Positions 44,684 through 53,218 of a stretch of DNA of 64,000 bases are shown here, one piece after another; the stretch's first letter is position 1; the number at the start of each line of letters is the position of its first letter. The position numbers were made by a program, and so were the translations under genes. The stretch is from UBA2357 sp041916775. GTDB taxonomy: Bacteria; Pseudomonadota; Gammaproteobacteria; Burkholderiales; Rhodocyclaceae. The notes beneath the pieces were generated by a model. That model saw only the letters and a list, made by a program, of their open reading frames with translations. It searched no databases and was not told the origin of the DNA. The DNA lies in NCBI GenBank assembly GCA_041916775.1, contig JAYRYZ010000010.1, positions 93,961 to 157,960 on the forward strand, given 5' to 3'.

Positions 44684-45079
44684 ATGAAAAAGTCGATCAT
44701 CGCCGTTCTCGCCGTCTCGGCCATCAGCACCCTTGGATCTTCCGCTGCGTTCGCACACGAAGACTATTCCGAGGGCGGTGCGCTGCACTGGCTCGAGCAT
44801 GTCCAGGCACGCGCTTCGAGCCCGACTGAGCGAGAGCTGGCCACATATGGCTACGCGAGCAACGCCACGCCCTCCCGCACCGTGATCGTCAATGCGGACA
44901 CGCGCTACATCAACGTCACGCGGCTCGAGACGGTTGCCCTGAAGGTCGGTGACAAGACGGTCAACTGGACCTTCGACACCCTCGGCACAAACAGCTTTCC
45001 GCTTTCGAAGGTGGTCCAAGGGGGCGACAAGGTGACTGTCTATCTCGAAGAAAGCCCCCTTTACCGCAGCGGCTCCTGA
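44684..45079 (+). CDS. CzcE-like periplasmic copper protein
   Basis: A 131-residue secreted protein with a signal peptide cut after AFA (SSAAFAHEDY). The C-terminal part WTFDTLGTNSFPLSKV is the signature of the CzcE family, whose founding member binds copper in the periplasm of Cupriavidus metallidurans. The N-terminus of the mature protein is His/Glu-rich. It is followed by copK after 112 bases, and both are probably read from the promoter at 44577. Its function as a copper buffer is by family. Confidence 0.8.
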   Translation: MKKSIIAVLAVSAISTLGSSAAFAHEDYSEGGALHWLEHVQARASSPTERELATYGYASNATPSRTVIVNADTRYINVTRLETVALKVGDKTVNWTFDTLGTNSFPLSKVVQGGDKVTVYLEESPLYRSGS

Positions 45080-45191
45080 TAGCACCAAGCTTCCCCAGGA
45101 ACCAAGGCGGGTAAGGCATCGGGCAATCTTCTATGGAAGAGGCCTGATGCAATGTTCAGCAATTATTTGTAGTTGATTCAAGGAGACGAGC

Positions 45192-45470
45192 ATGTTGAAG
45201 AAAGCACTGATGGTCGCGGCACTTGGGATTGCCACCACATCGGCCTTCGCGGTCGATGTCGAGCGGGTCGAAAAGTCCATCCCCATGAAGGATGGCTCGA
45301 CGGTCCACATCTTCAAGGATGGGAAAATGGGCATGGAGGACAAGATGGGCCGTGCGGTGAGGATGAAACACGGCGAAGTGATGGAGACCAAGGATGGACA
45401 GAAGATCATGATGCACGGCGACGAGGTCATGCGTCTCGACAGCATCCTTCGCCACGACACCCGTAACTGA
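45192..45470 (+). CDS. copK: CopK, periplasmic Cu(I)-binding protein
   Basis: A 92-residue protein with a 20-residue signal peptide (TSAFA/VDVERV). The mature part has the CopK features MKDGSTVHIFKDGKMG, ME.KMGRAVRMKHGEVME and MMHGDEVMRLD. Met residues of this type bind Cu(I) in the Cupriavidus protein. CopK is highly induced by copper in relatives. An AAGGAGAC site precedes the ATG, and a strong terminator follows. Confidence 0.93.
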   Translation: MLKKALMVAALGIATTSAFAVDVERVEKSIPMKDGSTVHIFKDGKMGMEDKMGRAVRMKHGEVMETKDGQKIMMHGDEVMRLDSILRHDTRN

Positions 45471-45493
45471 TTCGCACGTTTCAGGATGAACTT

Positions 45494-45521
45494 GCCCCCG
45501 GTGTCGATCCCGGGGGCTTTT
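45494..45521 (+). terminator. Intrinsic terminator after copK
   Basis: Arms GCCCCCGG and CCGGGGGC enclose an eight-base loop and are followed by TTTTCT. It ends the czcE-like/copK unit. Confidence 0.8.
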
Positions 45522-45693
45522 CTGTCGACCTTTTTCAGGATCGGCGGGTTTGATTGATCAAACTCACTCTGCCCCGCGCGCATGCATGGTGCCCCAAACT
45601 CAAAGGCGCCTTGCTTGCAGGCAATGAGGAATCTGCGCGTCGGCATCTCCCTCTACTTCGCAAGCGGCGCTCTGGACCAAACGATCCGTCGAA

Positions 45694-46323
45694 CTACCGC
45701 AGGCGAGGAATGAACGCCGGCGTGCGGTCGCGGTATGAGCGATAGGCATCACCGAATGCCTCGATCGCATCGAGTTCTTCCCGGCGGGCGAGCCTGGCGT
45801 ACACGATCAACAGAACCGGGAACATGATCAGCGTGATCAAGGTCGGCCATTGCAGCAAAAAGCCGAACATGACCAGAACGAAAGCGACGTATTGCGGGTG
45901 TCGAATGCGTGCGTACGGGCCACTGTCGGCGACGCGGCGGGTGCGCTGAGCCTCGAGGAGTACGGGCCAGGCCTTTGCCAAGAGCCAGAAGCCACCGACG
46001 ATGAACACCGTGCTCAAGAGGTGAAACGGGCCGAAGTGCGGGTTACTGCTCCATCCGAACATCACCTCCAAGAGGTGCCCCGAGTCGTGGGCAAAAAAAT
46101 CGATTCCCGGAAATTTCGAAGACAGCCACCCCGAGAGCAGGTAGATCGTCAACGGAAAGCCGTACATCTCGGTGAAGAGCGCGAGGATGAAGGCCGAGTA
46201 AGCGCCCAAGGATCGCCAGTCCTGGCTTGTGCGGGGACGCGTGAAGCTGAATGCGAAGGCGATGAAGAACAGCGAGTTGATGATAACCAGTGACCACAAG
46301 CCGTAACTCGACGTCTCACTCAT
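45694..46323 (-). CDS. Isoprenylcysteine methyltransferase-like membrane protein
   Basis: A 209-residue membrane protein with about five segments. The C-terminal half has SGPYARIRHPQYVAFVLVM and REELDAIEAFGDAYRSYRDR, the pattern of the ICMT/PEMT methyltransferase superfamily (SAM site at RHPQY, Glu pair after). The substrate is unknown; such proteins often sit beside heavy-metal pumps. The ATG at 46323 has GGGAG upstream. It is the last gene of the long minus-strand copper series. Confidence 0.75.
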   Translation of the reverse strand: MSETSSYGLWSLVIINSLFFIAFAFSFTRPRTSQDWRSLGAYSAFILALFTEMYGFPLTIYLLSGWLSSKFPGIDFFAHDSGHLLEVMFGWSSNPHFGPFHLLSTVFIVGGFWLLAKAWPVLLEAQRTRRVADSGPYARIRHPQYVAFVLVMFGFLLQWPTLITLIMFPVLLIVYARLARREELDAIEAFGDAYRSYRDRTPAFIPRLR

Positions 46324-46340
46324 CTCGATCTCCCGTGGCA

Positions 46341-46595
46341 TCACGCATCATGGTTACCTTGGTCTTCAGCCGGCGTTCGTTTTCTCTTGTGGCCGTGACC
46401 GCGATGCATGAAGACGTGCATCAGGGGGCACGCAAGCAAGATGAGCCACGGTAGGTAGCCGAGCACATGGAGCCGATGCTCGACGATGAGGAGAACGGCC
46501 GCTAGCCCGACGAAGACCAGAAAAACACGGCGAACCCTTAGGTTTGATGCAGCCCGACCGGATGGACGGGGCTCGACTTCAGTCTCGGCTTTCAT
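46341..46595 (-). CDS. DUF2933 small membrane protein
   Basis: An 84-residue protein with one or two membrane spans (VFLVFVGLAAVLLIVEHR, then LPWLILLACPLMHVFMHRGHGH). The motif CPLMHxFMHRGH is the DUF2933 signature; its Cys, Met and His residues could bind copper. AAGGAG precedes the ATG. A second DUF2933 protein lies at 49487-49735. Confidence 0.82.
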   Translation of the reverse strand: MKAETEVEPRPSGRAASNLRVRRVFLVFVGLAAVLLIVEHRLHVLGYLPWLILLACPLMHVFMHRGHGHKRKRTPAEDQGNHDA

Positions 46596-46713
46596 GAGAC
46601 AGCTCCTTGTGAGCAAACATCGACATGCCGGGGTCGGGATGGCTTCCAACGAACGAGACAACGCGAGACGCGGTTCGTCTGCCCAGCTTTCCGGGCTGGC
46701 GAATCGAGGACGA

Positions 46714-49062
46714 TCAAATCCTTTTCCGTCCGAGGCGCAACGCGTTACCGACCACCGACACGGAACTCAAGCTCATCGCCAGGGCCGCAATCAGCGGTGA
46801 CAGCAGCAGCCCGAACGCTGGATAGAGCACCCCGGCCGCGATCGGTACGCCCGCTGCGTTGTACAGGAAGGCGAACACGAGGTTCTGATGCATGTTGCGC
46901 ACGGTGGCGACGGAGATGCTGCGTGCGGTGGCGATGCCCCGGAGATCGCCCTTGACCAGCGTCAGGTGAGCGCTGTTCATCGCGACGTCGGTCCCGGTGC
47001 CCATCGCGATACCCACGTTCGCCCGCGCCAGCGCCGGGGCGTCATTGATGCCATCGCCAGCCATGGCGACGATGCGACCTTCGGCCTGGAGTCTTCCGAC
47101 CAGATCGTTCTTGTCGGCGGGCTTCACTTCGCCATACACCTCGTCGATGCCCAGACGGGCGCCGACCGCACGCGCCGTGGTGAGCCCATCGCCCGTGGCC
47201 ATGATGATCCGGAGCCCGCTTGCGCGCAGCGCATCGAGCGCTTCAAGGGTCGTGGATTTGATCGGATCGGCAACCGCGATCAGGCCGGCGAGCACGCCGT
47301 CGACCGCCAGATACATCACGCTCGCGCCCTCGAGCCGCAGCGCCTCGGCACGCTCGGCGAGCCCGCGCCAGTCGATGCGCTCATCGTCCATCAACGCGGT
47401 GTTGCCCAAGGTCACGCGGCGGCCATCGACCGTGCCGCGCACGCCGATGCCGGACGAGGACTCGAAAGTCTCCGGTGTGCTGAGCGCGAGACCGCGCTCG
47501 CGGGCCTCGGTCACGATGGCGTGGGCGAGTGGGTGCTCGCTGCCCTGATCGAGGCTGGCTGCGATGCGAAGCACGTCGGCCTCCGTCCCGCCCGGCGCGG
47601 CCACCACACTATGGAAGGCAGGGCGTCCTTCGGTCAGGGTGCCGGTCTTGTCGACGATCAGGGTGTCGACCTTGCGCAGCGACTCGATCGCCGCCGCATC
47701 GCGGAACAGCACGCCCTGGGTGGCGGCCTTGCCGGTCGCGACCATCACCGACATCGGCGTAGCCAGGCCCAGTGCGCAGGGGCAGGCGATGATCAGCACC
47801 GCCACCGCGTTGATGAGGCCGTAGGCCCAGCTCGGCTGGGGCCCGAAGAGTCCCCAAACGACGAACGTGGTGAGGGCAATGAGCACAACGACGATGACGA
47901 ACCAGCCCGCGACGACATCGGCCAGGCGTTGCATCGGCGCGCGCGAGCGCTGGGCCTGCGCGACCATCTGCACGATCTGCGACAGCATGGTCTGTGCGCC
48001 GATCTTCTCGGCGACCATGACCAGCGCTCCACTGGTGTTGAGCGTGGCGCCAATCACCTTGTCCCCGGGGCGTTTGGTCACCGGGATCGGTTCGCCGGTC
48101 AGCATCGATTCATCGACAGCGCTTTCGCCTTCGGCAACGGAACCATCGACGGGCACCTTTTCGCCCGGACGAATGCGCAGCCGGTCGCCGGGGTGGACGT
48201 GCGTCAACGGGATGTCCTCTTCCGTGCCATCCGCACGAATGCGGCGCGCGGTCTTGGGCGCGAGGCCGAGCAGCGCCTTGATCGCGGCGCCGGTCTCCGA
48301 GCGCGCCTTGAGCTCCAGCACCTGCCCCAACAGCGTCAGCGAGATGATCACCGCTGCCGCTTCGAAATACACCGCGACGTGTTCGCCCATGCGAAACGAG
48401 GCCGGAAATACCCCCGGCGCAACGGTGGCGACGACGCTGTACACATAGGCGGCGCCAACCCCCAGTCCAATCAGCGTCCACATGTTCGGGCTGCGGTTGC
48501 CGATCGACTGTGCGCAGCGCACGAAGAACGGCCAGCCTGACCACAGCACGACCGGTGTCGACAGGGCCAGCTCGACCCAGGGGCGTGCGGCCCCCAACAT
48601 CGGATCGAAGAAACCGCCGGACATGGCGATCACCGTCACGATCACCGTCAACGGCAGCGTCCACCAGAAGCGGCGGCGGAAGTCGGCGAGTTCGGGATTG
48701 TCGTCGTCCTCGAGCCCCGGCATCACCGGCTCGAGCGCCATGCCGCATTTCGGGCAGGTGCCCGGTCCGATCTGGCGAATCTCGGGATGCATCGGGCAGG
48801 TGTATTCGGTGCCGGGCGCCGGAGCGCTCTCGGCCGAAGCCTGGCTTGTCTGCGGTGCCAGATACCGCGCCGGATCGGTCTCGAACTTGCCTTGGCACTT
48901 CGCACTGCAAAACCGGTATTCGTGCCCGGCGTGAATCGCCCGGTACGGTGAGTCGGGCTTCACGGTCATGCCGCAGACCGGATCGGTGTCCTTGCCTGTC
49001 GAGGCATGCTCGTGGCGATGAGTGTGGCCGGAATGGCCACCCTGCGAATGTTCGTGGGTCAT
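46714..49062 (-). CDS. Cu+-exporting P-type ATPase with YHS and metal-binding domains
   Basis: A 782-residue P1B-type ATPase that pumps Cu(I) from cytoplasm to periplasm. The N-terminus has a His-rich start, a YHS-type Cys domain (DPVCGMTV, then FCSAKCQGKF) and a heavy-metal binding domain (YTCPMHPEI, CPKCGMALEP) instead of the usual CxxC HMA domain. Then come eight membrane segments with CPC (ACPCALGLATP), DKTGT (phosphorylated D471), GSEHPLA and GDGINDAP. It is similar to CopF/SilP-type pumps. GGGGAG lies before the ATG. Confidence 0.93.
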   Translation of the reverse strand: MTHEHSQGGHSGHTHRHEHASTGKDTDPVCGMTVKPDSPYRAIHAGHEYRFCSAKCQGKFETDPARYLAPQTSQASAESAPAPGTEYTCPMHPEIRQIGPGTCPKCGMALEPVMPGLEDDDNPELADFRRRFWWTLPLTVIVTVIAMSGGFFDPMLGAARPWVELALSTPVVLWSGWPFFVRCAQSIGNRSPNMWTLIGLGVGAAYVYSVVATVAPGVFPASFRMGEHVAVYFEAAAVIISLTLLGQVLELKARSETGAAIKALLGLAPKTARRIRADGTEEDIPLTHVHPGDRLRIRPGEKVPVDGSVAEGESAVDESMLTGEPIPVTKRPGDKVIGATLNTSGALVMVAEKIGAQTMLSQIVQMVAQAQRSRAPMQRLADVVAGWFVIVVVLIALTTFVVWGLFGPQPSWAYGLINAVAVLIIACPCALGLATPMSVMVATGKAATQGVLFRDAAAIESLRKVDTLIVDKTGTLTEGRPAFHSVVAAPGGTEADVLRIAASLDQGSEHPLAHAIVTEARERGLALSTPETFESSSGIGVRGTVDGRRVTLGNTALMDDERIDWRGLAERAEALRLEGASVMYLAVDGVLAGLIAVADPIKSTTLEALDALRASGLRIIMATGDGLTTARAVGARLGIDEVYGEVKPADKNDLVGRLQAEGRIVAMAGDGINDAPALARANVGIAMGTGTDVAMNSAHLTLVKGDLRGIATARSISVATVRNMHQNLVFAFLYNAAGVPIAAGVLYPAFGLLLSPLIAALAMSLSSVSVVGNALRLGRKRI

Positions 49063-49086
49063 GATGCTTCTCCCCGGCGTTTGTTG

Positions 49087-49485
49087 TTATCGAATGCCGA
49101 CCTTGCGCTGTTCACCACGGATGAATGCCGTGACATGAGCGACCTCGTCCGACGTCAGGCCGGGAACAGGTGCCATGTCGCCGAACTGCCAGTGGTGGGC
49201 GCGCACACCGTTCGCTACCGCCAACTGAAAGGCGATATCGGCGTGATGACTGGGTTCGTAGACCTTATGGAGCATGGGCGGCCCCTTGTCCGAGCCCTTG
49301 AGGTCGGTCCCATGGCAAGCGGCACAGTGCTGTGTGTAGAGCCCCTTTCCTTGCCCAGGATTGGGCATCAGCCCCGGAGAGGGCTGCGGGATCGTCCAGC
49401 CTTGCGCCGCTGCGCTCGAAATCAAGACGCCCGAAAGCGCCGCAATGACGACGCCACGGCCTAGGCACGCCTCTGTCATCGGCAT
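49087..49485 (-). CDS. Single-haem cytochrome c
   Basis: A 132-residue exported cytochrome c. It has a signal peptide (ISSAAAQG), one haem site CAACH and a likely axial Met in GDMAPVPGLT. Such small cytochromes are frequent in copper islands next to multicopper oxidases; whether it takes electrons from the oxidase reaction is inference. The start at 49485 overlaps nothing but lies one base from the preceding DUF2933 gene end. Confidence 0.82.
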   Translation of the reverse strand: MPMTEACLGRGVVIAALSGVLISSAAAQGWTIPQPSPGLMPNPGQGKGLYTQHCAACHGTDLKGSDKGPPMLHKVYEPSHHADIAFQLAVANGVRAHHWQFGDMAPVPGLTSDEVAHVTAFIRGEQRKVGIR

Positions 49486-49486
49486 C

Positions 49487-49735
49487 TCAGCGCTTCTCCG
49501 AGTCGGTGTCGTTACTGTGGTGCCCGCCGTGATGTCCGCCATGGCCAAACAAGTGCATCAGGGGACACAGCAACAGGATCAGATACACCCAGTTGCCCGA
49601 CACATGCGCCCAGTGTTCGCGCAGCAGGAAGAACAGTGCGATCGCCGCCAGCATCAGGCCAGCGATGACGCCGGGGGAGCGATACCAGGCGACAGATCGA
49701 GGGTGTCCAGGATCATGAGCAGGCTTCGTGTTCAT
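49487..49735 (-). CDS. DUF2933 small membrane protein (second copy)
   Basis: An 82-residue paralogue of the 46341 gene, with one hydrophobic span and WVYLILLLCPLMHLFGHGGH followed by a His/Gly-rich tail. The ATG at 49735 is preceded by AAGGTATG. It stands between a 47-residue small gene and the cytochrome c. Confidence 0.82.
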   Translation of the reverse strand: MNTKPAHDPGHPRSVAWYRSPGVIAGLMLAAIALFFLLREHWAHVSGNWVYLILLLCPLMHLFGHGGHHGGHHSNDTDSEKR

Positions 49736-49739
49736 GGCT

Positions 49740-49883
49740 TCATACCTTGCGGGTCGGCGAACGGTGAACGGCTGCGGGCGGCTTCGAGCAGCACGGCGAG
49801 AGCGGGGCATCCCGGTGGGCTCGCTCGTTCTCGCGACACCAATTCTTGAAGGATTGCCAGAGGGATTTCAGCCAGGCAAGCAT
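49740..49883 (-). CDS. Small 47-residue protein with CC motif
   Basis: A short open frame overlooked by length cut-offs. The product begins MLAWLKSLWQSFKNWC, with an amphipathic Trp/Lys-rich helix, and ends in a basic tail after SPCCSKPPAAV. GAGGAG precedes the ATG by eight bases. The stop is four bases before the DUF2933 start, which suggests translational coupling. The Cys pair may bind copper. No family can be named. Confidence 0.6.
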   Translation of the reverse strand: MLAWLKSLWQSFKNWCRENERAHRDAPLSPCCSKPPAAVHRSPTRKV

Positions 49884-49977
49884 CGCAATGCTCCTCGTCA
49901 CGTTCAGCGGCGGCCTCGGGAACGGGGCCTTGGAAACAGGCTACGCCCCCGATGCTGTCGCGCCGCTGACCGGTGCA

Positions 49978-52900
49978 TTACAAATTCGACACCGTGACCA
50001 GCGCCTGCGCGGGTGCTGTCTTGGCGCTGCGGCGCAACTCCCACTGCTTGACCAGCGCATACAGCGCCGGAATCACCGCCAGCGTTAGTACCGTCGAGGA
50101 CACCATGCCGCCCACCATCGGCGCGGCAATGCGGCTCATGACCTCGGCGCCGGTACCGGTGCTCCACATGATCGGCAACAGGCCGGCCATGATCGCGACC
50201 ACGGTCATCATCTTCGGCCGCACGCGCTCCACCGCGCCTTCCATGATCGCCTCGTAGAGATCGGCGACACCCGCCTCGCGGCCTTCGGCCTGCCTGCGCT
50301 CGCAAACGGCCTTCCACGCATGGTCGAGGTAGATCAGCATGATCACGCCCGTCTCCGCCGCCACCCCGGCGAGGGCGATGAAGCCCACCGCCACCGCCAC
50401 GCTCATCTGGTAGCCCAGCCACCACATCAGCCACACCCCGCCCACCAGCGCGAAAGGCACCGACAGCATCACGATCAGCGTCTCGGTGAGCCGGCGGAAG
50501 TTGAGGTAGAGCAGCACGAAAATGAGTGCCAGCGTCACCGGCACCACGATCTTCATCTTCTCCTTGGCGCGCTCCATGTTCTCGAACTGGCCGCTCCAGG
50601 TCGCGTAGTAGCCCTGCGGGAATTCGACCTCTTCGGCCACCGCCTGCTGCGCGCGCTTGACGAAGGCGCCGAGGTCGGGCTCGCGGGTGTCGACATACAC
50701 ATAGGCCGCCAGCAGCGCGTTCTCGGTGCGGATGCCCGGGGCGCCGCGCGTCAGCTTCACCTCGGCGAGCTGGCCGAGCGGAATGGGCCCGTTCATGGTG
50801 GGAACATAGACGTCCGAGGCAAGCCGCGCCGGGTCGTCGCGCAGGCCGCGCGCATAGCGCACCGACACGCCGTAGCGCTCCAGGCCTTCGACCGTGGTCG
50901 TCACCATCTCGCCGCCGAGTGCGGTGGCGATCACGTCCTGCACCATGTCGATGGTGAGCCCGTAGCGCGCGAGCTGGTCGCGGCGCGGCACGATGTCCAC
51001 GTAGTAGCCGCCGGCCACGCGCTCGGCGTAGGCGCTGCTCGCGCCCGGCACCTTGCGCACCGCTGCCTCCACCGCCTGCGCCACCTTCTCCAGCGTCTCC
51101 AGGTCCGTGCCGAACACCTTGACCCCCACCGGGGTGCGGATGCCGGTGCTGAGCATGTCGATGCGGGCCTTGATCGGCATGGTCCACGAGTTGGCCAGGC
51201 CGGGGAACTTGAGTGCGGCGTCCATCTCGGCAATGAGCTTGTCGGTGGTCATGCCCGGGCGCCACTGGTCCTGGGGCTTGAGGTTGATGACGGTCTCGAA
51301 CATCTCGAGCGGCGCCGGGTCGGTCGCGGTGTTGGCGCGGCCGGCCTTGCCGTACACCGATTCGACCTCGGGGAAGGTCTTGATGATGCGGTTGGTGGTG
51401 GCGAGCAGGCGCCCGGCCTCGGTGACCGACATGCCGGGCAGCGCCGCCGGCATGTAGAACAGCGTGCCCTCGTTGAGGGTCGGCATGAACTCCGAGCCGA
51501 TCTGGCGCGCGGGCACGAGGGTGGCGGCCATCGCCAGCACCGCGAGCAGCAGCGTCACCAGCTTGAAGCGCAGCACGCCCTGGATGATCGGCCGGTACAG
51601 CCAGATCAGCAGCCGGTTCACCGGGTTCTTCGCCTCGGGCAGGATTCGCCCGCGCACGAAGAACAGCATCAGCACCGGCACCAGGGTCACCGACAGCAGC
51701 GCGGCGCCGGCCATGGCGAAGGTCTTGGTGAAGGCGAGCGGCGAGAACAGCCGGCCCTCCTGCCCCTCGAGCGCGAACACCGGCAGGAAGGACACGGTGA
51801 TGATCAGCAGCGAGAAGAACAGCGCCGGCCCGACCTCCTTGCAGGCCAGCACGATCGCGGCGCCGCGCGCCTTCTGGTCCGCCCCTGCGGGCAGGCGCTC
51901 GATGTGCTTGTGCGCGTTCTCGATCATCACGATCGCCGCATCGACCATCGCCCCGATCGCGATTGCGATGCCGCCCAGACTCATGATGTTGGAGCCCAGG
52001 CCGAGCGAGCGCATGGCAATGAAGGCAAACAGGATGCCGAGCGGCAGCGTGATGATCGCCACCAGCGCGCTCCTCACATGGAGCAGGAAGATCACGCACA
52101 CGGCAGCGACGATCAGGCTTTCCTCGAGCAGCGTCCATTGCAGGTTGCCGATCGCGCGCTCGATGAGCTCGGAGCGGTCATAGACCGGCACGATCTCGGC
52201 GCCCGCCGGCAGCCCGGGCGTGATCTCGGCGATCTTGGCCTTGACGTTGGCGATCACGTCGAGCGCGTTCTGGCCGAAGCGCGCCATGACGATGCCGGAG
52301 GCGACCTCGCCTTCTCCGTTCAGCTCGGCGATGCCGCGCCGCTCGGCCGGCACCAGCTCGACGCGGGCCACGTCGCCCACGCGGACCGGCGTGCCGCGCT
52401 CGGCCTTGAGCACGATATCGGCGATGTCCTGCACGCTTTGCAGGTAGCCGCGCCCGCGCACCATGTACTCCTTCTCGGCGAGTTCCAGCACGCGGCCGCC
52501 GACGTCGCGGTTGGAGGCGCGGATGGCTTGCGTGACCTGGTCGAGCGTGATGCCGTAGCCGGCGAGGCGCAGCGGATCGACGGTGACCTGGTACTCGCGC
52601 ACGAAGCCACCGATGCTGGCGACTTCCGACACGCCCTGCGCCTTGGTGAGCTGGTAGCGCACGTACCAGTCCTGCAGGCTGCGCGTGTCGGCCAGGCTCA
52701 TGTCCTTGCCGAGCACGGCATATTGGTAGACCCAGCCCACGCCGGTCGCGTCCGGCCCGATCTGCGGCGCCACGCCCTGCGGCAGGCGGCCGGCGGCCGA
52801 ACTCAGGTACTCGAGCACGCGCGAGCGCGCCCAGTAGATGTCGGTGCCGTCCTCGAAGATCACATACACGTAGGACGCGCCGAACATCGAGAAGCCGCGC

Positions 52901-53217
52901 ACCACCTTCGCGCGCGGCACCGCCAGCATGGAGGTGGTGAGCGGATAGGTGACCTGATCCTCGACCACCTGCGGCGCCTGGCCGGGGTAATCGGTGTAGA
53001 CGATCACCTGCACGTCGGACAGGTCGGGCAGCGCGTCGAGCGGCGTGTGCTTGACCGCGTAGAGGCCACCGCCAATCAGGAACAGCGTGGCCAGCAGGAC
53101 GAGGAAGACGTTGCGTGCCGACCAGTCGATGACGCGGTCGAGCAGGCCGGGTGCTGCCGGTCTGGCTGCCGCGTCGGTTGGCACGACGTTCGAAGAGTCT
53201 GTCACAGGGGCATGCAT
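49978..53217 (-). CDS. cusA: CusA-type RND copper/silver efflux pump
   Basis: A 1079-residue inner-membrane trimeric pump of the heavy-metal efflux RND family, with 12 membrane segments. It has an Ala/Pro-rich start, DVQVIVYTDYPGQAPQ, AMVDAAIVMIENAHKH (the proton-relay region) and a Met-rich periplasmic path. In CusA, Met residues carry Cu(I)/Ag(I). The ATG at 53217 lies one base from the cusB stop. It should pump copper from periplasm and cytoplasm through CusC. Confidence 0.93.
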   Translation of the reverse strand: MHAPVTDSSNVVPTDAAARPAAPGLLDRVIDWSARNVFLVLLATLFLIGGGLYAVKHTPLDALPDLSDVQVIVYTDYPGQAPQVVEDQVTYPLTTSMLAVPRAKVVRGFSMFGASYVYVIFEDGTDIYWARSRVLEYLSSAAGRLPQGVAPQIGPDATGVGWVYQYAVLGKDMSLADTRSLQDWYVRYQLTKAQGVSEVASIGGFVREYQVTVDPLRLAGYGITLDQVTQAIRASNRDVGGRVLELAEKEYMVRGRGYLQSVQDIADIVLKAERGTPVRVGDVARVELVPAERRGIAELNGEGEVASGIVMARFGQNALDVIANVKAKIAEITPGLPAGAEIVPVYDRSELIERAIGNLQWTLLEESLIVAAVCVIFLLHVRSALVAIITLPLGILFAFIAMRSLGLGSNIMSLGGIAIAIGAMVDAAIVMIENAHKHIERLPAGADQKARGAAIVLACKEVGPALFFSLLIITVSFLPVFALEGQEGRLFSPLAFTKTFAMAGAALLSVTLVPVLMLFFVRGRILPEAKNPVNRLLIWLYRPIIQGVLRFKLVTLLLAVLAMAATLVPARQIGSEFMPTLNEGTLFYMPAALPGMSVTEAGRLLATTNRIIKTFPEVESVYGKAGRANTATDPAPLEMFETVINLKPQDQWRPGMTTDKLIAEMDAALKFPGLANSWTMPIKARIDMLSTGIRTPVGVKVFGTDLETLEKVAQAVEAAVRKVPGASSAYAERVAGGYYVDIVPRRDQLARYGLTIDMVQDVIATALGGEMVTTTVEGLERYGVSVRYARGLRDDPARLASDVYVPTMNGPIPLGQLAEVKLTRGAPGIRTENALLAAYVYVDTREPDLGAFVKRAQQAVAEEVEFPQGYYATWSGQFENMERAKEKMKIVVPVTLALIFVLLYLNFRRLTETLIVMLSVPFALVGGVWLMWWLGYQMSVAVAVGFIALAGVAAETGVIMLIYLDHAWKAVCERRQAEGREAGVADLYEAIMEGAVERVRPKMMTVVAIMAGLLPIMWSTGTGAEVMSRIAAPMVGGMVSSTVLTLAVIPALYALVKQWELRRSAKTAPAQALVTVSNL

Positions 53218-53218
53218 C

